Positions 39,208 through 47,962 of a DNA stretch of 52,162 bases are shown here, in pieces. The first letter of the stretch is position 1; each line of letters opens with the position of its first letter. Origin of the DNA: Hondaea fermentalgiana (lineage: Eukaryota; Sar; Bigyra; Thraustochytrida; Thraustochytriidae); assembly GCA_014084085.1 (NCBI GenBank), contig NPFB01000162.1, positions 107,630 to 159,791 of the forward strand. Direction: 5' to 3'. Made by a program: the position numbers and the translations under genes. The notes under the pieces are model-generated. The model saw only the letters and a list, made by a program, of their open reading frames with translations, did no database searches and was not told where the DNA came from.

Positions 39208-42002
39208 ATGTGTACAAGCCAGCCCGGTACCATGAGGGCGCCTCCTATAGAATCGTCTGACCAACAGCAAGCGCAACATCAAGAAGAGAACAATGTCATC
39301 ACTCAACAACATCTCGGTGCGCAAAGCGACCAATCATTGGCCCCTTCCCAGCACTCTACTAGCGAGCCGAACGCAGCCGCTTCTGGCCAACAGGAAGCTC
39401 CTCATAATGAAGTCGACAAAGCCATCGCTCAGCCACCTGTTGATGCGCAAGTTGTGCATCCCGCGGGTCTTTCGGGGCGCACAGTAAATGCACCGTTTAC
39501 AGCCTCCCCTGGCCATGAGCAAGATCAACATCAAGAAGACAACAGTGACATCACTCAACAACCTCTTGATGCGCAAGTGGCGCGCCTCTCGCTTCATTCC
39601 CAGCACTCTGCTAGCGAGCCGAACGCAGCTACCTCTGGTCAACAGGAAGCTCATCATCATGAAGACGACAAAACCATCGCTCAGCCACCTGTTGATGCGC
39701 AAGTTGTGCATCCTTCGGGTCTTTCGGGGCGCGCAGGAAATGCGCCGTTTACAGCCTCCCCTGGCCATCAGCAAGATCACCTCCAAGAAGACAACAATGT
39801 CATCAGTCAACAACCTCTTGATGCGCAGAGCGGCGAATCATTGGACCCTTCCCACAACTCTGCTAGCGTGCCGAACGCAGCCGGCTCTGGTCAACAGGAA
39901 GATCAACATCATGTAGACGACATGGCCATCGCTCAATCACCTGTTGATGCGCAAGTTGTGCATCCCGCGGGTCTTTCGGGGCGCACAGGAAGTGCGCCGT
40001 TTACAGCCTCCCCTGGCCATCAGCAGGATCACCTCCAAGAAGACAACAATGTCATCAGTCAACAACCTCTTGATGCGCAGAGCGGCGAATCATTGGACCC
40101 TTCCCACAACTCTGCTAGCGTGCCGAACGCAGCCGGCTCTGGTCAACAGGAAGATCAACATCATGTAGACGACATGGCCATCACTCAACAATTTCTCGGT
40201 GCGCAAGCTGAACCCCAAGCTCCACCTCTGGAAGTCGATAGCACATCTTTCATAGCTGACCAAACTCAAATCGTTGGTCAAACGCGCCGCCATGTTACGG
40301 CTTTGGGAGAGAATGATACTGATGCACCCGAAAGAAGAAGACGTCGCGTAGCGCAGGAAATGGACGCTGCGATCAGTTCTGGCAGGCTAGAGTTGGTCGA
40401 AGCCAGTTTCAACGAAGATAACGAGCGCGTGAATACCCCAGATGCGCACGAGAATACGACTCCTCTCATGTACGCTCTTGATCACGATGATGAGCACATC
40501 GAGATCGTTAGATGGCTCATTGAACATGGTGCTAACGTGAACGCCCAAGATGTAAACGGCTGGACCGCTCTTATGATCGCCAGCCAGTACGGCTTCTATG
40601 ACGCAGTCGAAGTCTTCGTCCGCGCGGGTGCAAATCTGAATCTCACGACTCACCGGGGAAACTCCACTGCATTGCATTTTTTTTTGCAGTCGTGTCTAAT
40701 TTCGATATTGCCCGGCTTCTCATTGAAAGCGGGGCCGACGTGAACGCTACCAATTCTGAGGGGTGGAGTGCTTTGATGCTCGCGAGTCGAGATGGGCACA
40801 CTGCGGTTGTTGAACTTCTCTTGAGGAGCAATCGAATTTTCAATGTTGATGCTCAGAACGCAGAGGGACGGTCAAGTCTGATGATAGCTTGTTCCTTTGG
40901 GCATGTAGAGATCGTACAGTTACTTCTTACCTCCGCCCAAAACTTAGAGCTTCGAACCCAGATGGGCAACACCGCTCTATTGATTGCATGCCAGAAAGAG
41001 GAGCCAGACATTGTGGTTGTGCGCATGCTTCTTGATGCTGGGGCTGATGCAACAGTGCTTGATCAGGATGGGAACACTTTGCTGCATATCGCATGTACAA
41101 AAGGCAATGCTAGATTGACGACAATTCTTCTTTTTCATGGCGTCAACGTACACACGAGGGACGCGAGTGGCATGACAGCTTTGATGATAGCTGCCCAAAA
41201 GGGAGACAGCTCGGTCATTGAGATCCTTTTGCGGACACGGGAAGATTGGAGAGCTCATCTGACGAATGATGACATCCTCAACATTGTCAACCGTGAAGAT
41301 CTCGCGCTTCGCCAAGGCTGGATTTCCTTGCCCAACAGGCTCACAAATGAAGACGTCATCTCGCTCCTCCCGATTACTGAGTGGGATCTGAGCGATCAAG
41401 ATGACGATGGTTCCACTGCGTTGATGCACGCGTGCCAATACGGTCATACAATTGCAGCGCGTCAAGTCCTCGGACGTAATGTTGCCACTTTACGCAACAC
41501 GGATGGATGGACGGCACTCATGTACGCGTGCGACGATGGTTTTGCAGAGACAGTGCGCATGCTTGTGGAGAGCGGGTTTGATATTGGCTTAGATGTACAG
41601 GAAAACGAGGGCTTCAGCGCCGCCATGCTCGCCTGTCAAAAACCCAACGAAGCGGTGACCGAAACGAGCCTTCTCGAGTGTGTAAAGATCTGTTGGATGG
41701 CGGGAGCGAATCTAGCTCTTCGCAACAATGACGGCAAAGACGCTCATCGCATCGCCTCAGATGCAGGACGTACCGATGCTGTGGCCTTTATTCAGTTTGC
41801 GAGGGGAGTCGAAGTCTTGGACTTTCTCTTTTCCTCGAGGGTCATCGGCGGGATGCAGGGCCCCCTTATCCACGGTCCTGGATACAATCGGCTGGGTCTG
41901 CGGCGAAATGCGGTCCAGCTCTACGACGAGGGGATTGTCACGCTTCAAGACTGTGAGCAGCTCGATCGCGGGGCGCTCGATCGTCTCGCGTCATTGTTCT
42001 AG
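39208..42002 (+). CDS. Ankyrin-repeat protein with Gln/His-rich repeats; frame broken at poly-T
   Basis: The first frame (39208-40743) encodes a Gln/His/Asp/Pro-rich N-terminal region built of 84-residue repeats, then ankyrin repeats such as TPLMYALDHDDEHIEIVRWL and WTALMIASQYGFYDAVEVF. The second frame (from about 40686 to the stop at 42000-42002) continues in register with LLIESGADVNA and about eight more ankyrin units. The switch falls at a run of nine T (40677-40685): before it, STALHF is a normal ankyrin start, and after it AVVSNFDIARLLIESG is the normal continuation. An intron does not explain this well, because the bases upstream are needed for the ankyrin period. Joined length would be about 930 residues. 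Ankyrin repeats bind proteins; no enzyme domain is visible. It may be a pseudogene, an assembly error or a slippage site. Confidence 0.85.
39382..40190 (+). repeat. 252-bp coding tandem repeats, three full copies
   Basis: Copies begin at 39382, 39634, 39886 and (partial) 40138, each 84 codons, and a partial diverged copy lies before 39382. Each unit is two related halves of about 42 residues (one containing AQPPVDAQVVHP, the other TQQPLDAQ or SQQPLDAQ). The stretch from 39767 to about 39935 is nearly identical to that from 40019 to about 40187, so the last duplication is recent. Confidence 0.93.
40677..40685 (+). other. T9 tract at the ankyrin frame break
   Basis: Nine T followed by GCAG. 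The two ankyrin frames would join with four, seven or ten T. The string also resembles a 3' splice acceptor, which may matter for interpretation. Confidence 0.85.
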
Positions 42003-42257
42003 TCACAGAGCACACGTCCGGATACCAAAGCAGATGTTCCCAATGAGAAAACCCTTGCCTGAGCAGGTCGTCTTATAAACCTCAAAGAAGTCAACCAAAA
42101 TTCCCTCTTTCTCTCTCACCTGCATCAAGCCGTAACTTGCGGAGGGCCGGGGTGTTTTCAAGTTGCCATTGGTGGGTGGCTGGAGCTTGCAGAACTGGCT
42201 GGTCTCGGTCTCGGCGTCGAAGAGCGCGCGCGAGCGGAGGACCCAGACGCGGCAAGG

Positions 42258-43124
42258 ATGGACGGGGAGCAGCGGCGGCGCGATACGCAGCGCGAGGTGC
42301 AGGCGCTGGTGACGCGGCTCCGCAAGGAGGGCCTGGACCGCAAGGAGATCAAGCGGCGCACGCGGCAGCTCAAGGATCGGCGGCGGTCCGAGGCAGCGCG
42401 TCTCTCCGGGGGCCCCAAGTCGCGCAAGTGGCGCGAGAAGGCGTTCGGGGAGCGCCCACGCGGAGGCCGCGACGATCGCCAAAACGATGCGAGTAACAAG
42501 CCGTGGATGAGCGAGGACGCTGAAAAGAACCAAAAGCGCGACGAGGCCGCGCGCAAGCACGACCTTGTGATCATTCCAATTCTCTGGAAACGACGCGAGG
42601 AGGAAGCCAACATGGTGCGCGAAGCCGCGCAGCAGCTCAAGAACAAGCTCATGAAACACCGCATCAACACGTGGATCGACCAGCGATCGAGTCTTCTCCC
42701 AGGGCAAAAGTACGAGTTCTGGGAGTCAATGGGCGTGAATCTGCGCGTGGAGTTGGGACCTTCAGAGGCGCGCTCGCAAACAATGTGTCTGAGCCAAGCG
42801 CGAGGCGTCGACGGACCTCGCGACAAGGGCGCGGCGCAGCGATGGCCTGATCTTGCCGTCGACTCGCCGGAGGCTCTGCACAAGGTGTTTGACCTTTTGC
42901 GCGACAACGGTGTCAAGTGGCTCAAGCAAAAGGAGCACGAAGGCTGCAAGGCGTGCAGCCAGCTTGAGGCCGAAAAGGCTTTTGCTCCTGCGGGCGAGAG
43001 GTCGGAGGACGATCCCGAGTTTATGGCGCGTCTGCAGCAACAAAAGATGCAGCAGGGTCCGCCGCGGGCCGGCGAGAAGCGGCGCACTGCGCCCGTTGAA
43101 CACGAGGGCACGCATGTGAAGTTT

Positions 43125-43162
<38 letters not shown>

Positions 43163-43373
43163 GAACAGCGAGAATAGTGACGAAGAGGAAGGCGACAAAC
43201 CCGCGGTCAAGAAGGCGTCAAGTGGTAAAAAGGAGGAAAAGACGGCAATCCGGGAGACGAGCAAGAGCAGAACGCCTCCGGCGAAGCGGCAAAAGACATC
43301 AAGCGAGACGACCAAGGCCAAGCCTGTTCGAGAGAGCGGCGACAGTCTGGAAGCAAACTATGCGTTGGACTAG
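42258..43373 (+). CDS. Stand-alone anticodon-binding-domain protein with acidic/basic tail (371 aa)
   Basis: Residues 101-190 resemble the C-terminal anticodon-binding domain of class II (ProRS/ThrRS-type) tRNA synthetases: HDLVIIPILW, a helix with AAQQLKNKLMKHRINTWID, then PGQKYEFWESMGVNLRVELG, where ProRS has a similar Gly-Lys-x-x-x-Trp-Glu-x-x-Gly-Val-Pro-Leu pattern. The catalytic core of a synthetase is absent. The first 100 residues are highly basic and helical (RRTRQLKDRRRSEAARL). Residues about 290-320 are an Asp/Glu run encoded by GAGGAC repeats, and the tail is Lys/Ser-rich with nuclear-signal-like PPAKRQKTS. It could be a tRNA- or rRNA-binding factor, perhaps nuclear or nucleolar. 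The function is inference. Single exon; convergent with UNC50. Confidence 0.8.
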
Positions 43374-43686
43374 GAGCCATGGTCTTTCAGATTGGATTTG
43401 TGTGAGCACGCTTTGCTTGCAAGTGCTGTAGCGCAAGAGTAAACTGTTATTAAAACGAATAGTGAGCGAGATATGATATGATTGATGTCTGCGAGGTACA
43501 ATTTCAAAAAAGAACAGAGCAATCGAAATGGACAAGAGATCAAGGCTGTGCAACGCATAAAAGGAGAGGCAATATGACGTTTACGAAAAAGTCTTCGCAA
43601 GCAAAGCGAATGACCATGATCGAGCCAGGGGCTGAACTGCCAAGGGAGGCGGGGATAGCGAGGTAAAAACAATTTTCCACAAAGAT
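43374..43686. other. Short convergent intergenic region
   Basis: Sits between the stop codons of the anticodon-domain gene (+) and UNC50 (-). It must hold both 3' ends. No gene or clear repeat is visible. Confidence 0.6.
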
Positions 43687-44508
43687 TCATGAGGGTACTG
43701 ATAATGGGAAAAAGAGAGACAGCGTGAGTCGCGCCATGTTAATGTTGAGGACGGTAAAGAGCACAAAGGCAACGGCAAGTAGAGCCACAGGGTAGAGCAG
43801 CGCAGTGACGAGTTTCTTGTCGAGAAAGGGGAGATACATGTAGCCGAGAAAGGACACGTAGTGGTAGTAGGAAAAGGCCGCAGTGTAGAGTGTATTGGCT
43901 GCGAGTGTAGAAAGAATGTTTGGGCGGAGCAAAACAGGTAGCAGACAAAGCTGCAGCACGTAAAGAGCGAGCGTCATGGGAAAGTAGGCGTTGCAATGTA
44001 TATCAAAGGCGTACATCCACTCGACCTCTTGATCGACGCTGTGCGAGTGTCGCGCGCGGAAGCGGGCATTGGCAAGACGCCAAAAGAAGGTGGCGATGAG
44101 CATGCCCGAGCCAAGGAAGATGACAATCTGCGTGGCAACAAGGCTGACGATGCTCGCAACGGATGCACGACCGAGCGCAAGACCGTAAATGACGGAGGAG
44201 ACGGAGATGAGCACGCAAAGGATTACGAGGAAGGCTGGGTCGTCGCGCGCCCATCGGTTTTTGGTCTGGTTCCGCCACGAGGTGATTTTATAAACCTTGC
44301 TCGGGCTGCGCAGCAAAAGTTTCATTTGGGTGAATGTGTATTCAAAGTCCATCTGCGGGTAGTAGACGACGCGGCGTAGGTATCTGAGCATGGAAAAGTG
44401 CGAGCTACCGAGAGGCCCAAAGCCCTCATCGGTGCTGTAGTACGAGTTGCTCCCGCGGCGCTGCAACGGCGGCGCCGCGTTGCCCGTGCTTCGCTTCAGA
44501 GGCAGCAT
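43687..44508 (-). CDS. UNC50: UNC50/GMH1 family Golgi membrane protein
   Basis: 273 residues from the ATG at 44508. After a variable N-terminus (1-45) come the family hallmarks: RYLRRVVYYPQMDFEYTF, SPSKVYKITSWRNQTKNRWA, RDDPAFLVILC, then five hydrophobic helices, with DQEVEWMYAFDIHCNAYFP and YYHYVSFLGYMYLPFL. UNC50 proteins live in inner nuclear/Golgi membranes; the yeast relative Gmh1 binds Arf-GEFs and animal UNC-50 is needed for nicotinic receptor trafficking. Length matches the family (about 260). An upstream in-frame ATG at 44640 would add 44 Ala/Arg-rich residues without family similarity, so I chose 44508. Single exon. Confidence 0.94.
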   Translation of the reverse strand: MLPLKRSTGNAAPPLQRRGSNSYYSTDEGFGPLGSSHFSMLRYLRRVVYYPQMDFEYTFTQMKLLLRSPSKVYKITSWRNQTKNRWARDDPAFLVILCVLISVSSVIYGLALGRASVASIVSLVATQIVIFLGSGMLIATFFWRLANARFRARHSHSVDQEVEWMYAFDIHCNAYFPMTLALYVLQLCLLPVLLRPNILSTLAANTLYTAAFSYYHYVSFLGYMYLPFLDKKLVTALLYPVALLAVAFVLFTVLNINMARLTLSLFFPLSVPS

Positions 44509-47238
44509 GGTTCCTCGCGTTTCCTCGTTGGCGTCGGTGTTTGAAGTACGCGCGTGTCGGCGCGCGCGAGCGCGAGTGAGCGCCGCTCGGTCTGCCGGCG
44601 CGTCAGCGCACGCGTGAAGCGCGAGGGTATGGTCGCACACGCGGGTGCCGGCCGCCCTTGTACGATCTGGCTACTCGGTGCCGACCAAGTTGTGCGAGAG
44701 GCATTTTCTTTCGTCTACATTATTGTAGACATGAGACTGTGTACGCTTTAGTGTATCCGTATTATACGTTCGCGTGGTGTGCGTAGTAAAGAATGCGAGA
44801 ACTTTTCGATCAGTCACATTGCAAGCTTGAGGACAACGACTGACAAGTCGTGGTGGCTTCACGCTGATCCTTCATTTTGGTGTCTGCACTGCAGTCATGT
44901 TATACATTTGGCATTGGCTAAGAAAGACATTTGGACGATGTCAGTTTCAGCTTGCTGCACGTTTTGTAGCGCGTACACCTGCCTGCTCTTGTACACGAGG
45001 ATGCCGTGGCATGGCTGGTGAACGACTTCGTTCGTGCACACGACAGCGAGTTGTGTGCAAGGATAGGTGTTTTCAATTTTTTTGTTTTGGGCTACATTTT
45101 GCCTATGATGATGGTGCTCTGAGCGAACAGCACATGTGGCAACAGTGGCCATGGTGGGCGGGCGACTTTTTTTTTTCTTTTCTGAGAATCAAAGTTTTTT
45201 TGCCCCCATTCTTTTTTTCCCCCTTTTTTCTCTCGGGGCGGTCTCTGAATTCCACAGTTCGCGGAATGCCATGCGGCGGGGGTCAGCTCCCCGCGGTGCG
45301 CTCGGCACGGCGCGGCAGGGCGGGTAGTAAAAAGGCTGCAGATGTTCACGACTCGCGACTCGGGAGCCATCAGTCTCGGGTTTTGGCGGCGAGCTCAGCG
45401 CCAGCCAGCTTTGCCGCGCCCGCGTCCACGTCTGAATTGCACGCGCGGCAGCGGATTGCCTGTGCTTTCCTGCCTTTCGGCGCCAGTCAGGCTTTCCTCG
45501 CCTGCTAGTGCAGCTTGAACTTGGCCATGAACTTTTTTGGCTGATGGTGTGTTGTGGCTGATAAAGTTTAACGGGAGTGGTGGCTGGCCCTGCCGATTTT
45601 CTGCCTCCAAGACCGTGAGGAAAAACGCCCCTCGCTCGCAGTCGTCGTCGCGCTCTCCGACTTCCAATCCTGAGCCGAGATCGACAGCCCTTCTTGCGTC
45701 GTCGGGCTTGGGGAGCTTGGCTTGGCCTGGCCTGGCTTGGCTTGGCTTGGCTTCAAGTTGGCAAGGCAGCAGGGCGGAGGTCACAGTCAACCGAAATTCC
45801 CTTCGAAGGCCAGCCAGCTTTCGAGGGACCCCGCCCGCCCGTCCCGCCTCTCTCCCAGGCTCTCGCGCTCGCTCTCTCTCGGCCAGTCAGTCCTCGGTCT
45901 TCGTGCCGCTGCCGTTGATGCCGCGCCGATGCCTCACTCGGAGCGCGGCGGCTCCGGCGGCGCGGCGAGGTCCCATCACGACGGCGATCCCGGCGGACGA
46001 GGGCTGAACGGCTGGATGCAAGGCGGTCAACTCCCAAGCCGAGGCTGACCCCATCATGATTGGCCATGCCATGTCATGCCAGTGCTACGCCACGAGCCTC
46101 GTCTCACTCTGCCAGGAAGACAGCCCGTGATGGCGGAGAAGATGAATGGCACGGGAGAAGAGGTCCAGCAGAGCAGAGCAGAGCAGAGCAGAGCAGAGCA
46201 GACGGTGGTTTGCAAAAGGGCTGTATAGTTTGTACGTACGGTGGCGGCTGGCCGCAACATGCTGCTGCCGCTGTCGCCCTTTTGATCAACCATGGAAAGT
46301 CTTGCGAAGAGTGTGTGCTCTTGCATTCTTCTCTTGGGTCCGGTCAGGCCCATTTCAGGTCACCGTCACCGTCAAGTTGTGCACGAGGTTGGGGCTGCGG
46401 CGGACAGAGAGACATAGGTAAGCTGTAGGGAGACGTTGCGACAGTCTGAGCCTGAGAGCAGTGCAGAGGGCTCCGCGTGCTGCTGTACTGGCAGTGGCTG
46501 CAGGCCGGAATGAAGGGAAGGGAGCCGCACGAAGAATGGTCTCGTGCGTCTCGCGCAAAATCCGCGAGGGTAGTGGATAAAAGAAGTGGATGAATGAATA
46601 GATGATGAGAACGAGATAAGAATAGTCAAAAATGATGTTTGATTGATTGGGTAGTTTACTTTTAGCAGTTATTTTAGATAGGTCGAAGTGGCCCGTGGCG
46701 CTGTTGGAGGAGAGCGGCGACTGGCTGCGAAGTTTGTCGCGGTCAGTTCAACCTGCCCTGCTGCGGACAGCGCGGCGTCATCGTTCGATGAGCCTTTTTC
46801 TTTTTTTTTCTTCCTCCTCTTCCTCTTCGCCGTTGAGTGGCGGGCGAGGGGTCGCGGATCGGAAGGCGAGCCGGGCTCCGTCGTTGTTTTCGCGAGGACG
46901 GACGACAGCGGCAGCGGCTCAAGGAGGGCGGTCGACTGCGATTGACGGATTGATCAATCGATCCGTCAGTCAGTCAGTCAGTCAGCGGGGTCGGTTTTAC
47001 AAACAAAAAGAAGGGCGGGGCCTCCCCATGGCCTGTGCCCTTCGGACGACGCAACCCGCTGCCGCACACCTGGCCGCTTGCTTGCTTGCTTGCTTGAGCA
47101 CATCTATGTTGCGGTCATCGGTTTTCTTTCTTTCTTCTTTTTTCTTGGTTCGACTGTGTTTGTGTGTATGATACAGTACGAGGGTGCTGTGCTGTTGAAC
47201 TTGAAGAAGAAGAAGAAGAACAGGTACGCCTTGCGCTT
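44509..47238. other. 2.7-kb region without a supportable gene
   Basis: Divergent side of UNC50. It contains a perfect hairpin, GTCTACA-TTAT-TGTAGAC (44713-44730), T-rich runs near 45168-45230, TTGGC-type repeats at 45716-45752, a (GAGCA)n pentanucleotide run (about 46162-46201), a CAGT run at 46964-46984, (GCTT)n near 47078-47095 and (GAA)n at 47203-47220. Open frames are short or compositionally biased. Confidence 0.5.
46162..46201. repeat. (GAGCA)n pentanucleotide microsatellite
   Basis: About eight copies of GAGCA/AGCAG. Not in a supported coding frame. Confidence 0.9.
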
Positions 47239-47727
47239 TTACATGACGCTAAGGTCAAGCCGCGTGGCGTTGTTCTCGCGCTTCCACGTGAGCTCTTCGT
47301 CGCTCAGCTTGTAGACAAAAACCTTGACGCGCTGGTTGAACTGGACGCCCTTGGACTCCTCGGCAGAGACCTTGGACTCCTCGTCGTTTCCGTTTCCGTC
47401 ACTGCTGGCGCTGGTGCTGCTAGAGCTGTTGCTGCCGTTGTGGGCAATCTCGTTGTCGTTGGCCTTGGCTTCGTCGACTTCTTGGGGGAACTGCACCGCG
47501 AACTTGACGCCGGGGCGCTTGACGGACGAGGAGGCCCGCATGTGCGAGGATGCCGTGGTCTTCATCGAGTCTGCGGCCGACTTGGCAAAAGGCGAGGCGC
47601 CGCTGGTGGCGACACCGGCCTTGGTCATGTCGGGCACGCACTTGGCCGCGGGGGCGGGCGCCGTCGAGGACAGCGGCCGCTTGCTCCCGAGCTTGTGCAG
47701 GCCGATCTTGTGCATGAAGCTGTTCAT
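47239..47727 (-). CDS. Hypothetical protein, 162 aa
   Basis: Not recognised. From the ATG at 47727 (MNSFMHKIGLHKLGSK) it gives 162 residues: a Ser/Ala-rich first half, the segment GVKFAVQFPQEVDEAKAND, a Ser/Asn/Asp-rich linker, and a more ordered end, KGVQFNQRVKVFVYKLSDEE, then LTWKRENNATRLDLSVM. The VxFNxxVxVxxY pattern resembles short PP1-docking or stress-response motifs in other eukaryotes, but this is weak. An upstream in-frame start at 47772 is possible. No membrane segment. A (CAG)14 run lies about 190 bp upstream on the same strand. Confidence 0.5.
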   Translation of the reverse strand: MNSFMHKIGLHKLGSKRPLSSTAPAPAAKCVPDMTKAGVATSGASPFAKSAADSMKTTASSHMRASSSVKRPGVKFAVQFPQEVDEAKANDNEIAHNGSNSSSSTSASSDGNGNDEESKVSAEESKGVQFNQRVKVFVYKLSDEELTWKRENNATRLDLSVM

Positions 47728-47916
47728 CTTGTAGTGCTGCGCCGCGCCTCTCCTCGAGCACTGCGTGAGCATCTCTCCTGCCGGTTCTCTGTCTGTCTTT
47801 GGCCAGCTCGTGCTCGCTGCGCCAGATCCGGACTCGGTCCTTGTCCTCCTCTTTCGTTTCTTTCGCGTCGCCTCGCTCCGCTTCGCGTCTGCGCTCGCTG
47901 CTGCGTCTCGCTGCTG

Positions 47917-47919
<3 letters not shown>

Positions 47920-47961
<42 letters not shown>
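47920..47961 (-). repeat. (CTG/CAG)14 trinucleotide repeat
   Basis: Fourteen uninterrupted CTG triplets on the plus strand (CAG on the minus strand), about 190-235 bp upstream of the predicted 47727 start and so possibly in the 5' leader of that gene. It is likely length-variable. Confidence 0.95.

Positions 47962-47962
<1 letters not shown>

Noticed and set aside
40628..40690. Intron as the explanation of the ankyrin frame switch
   Set aside because: A GT at 40628 and the AG after the T9 tract could be spliced in frame, but removal would delete a well-formed half ankyrin repeat.
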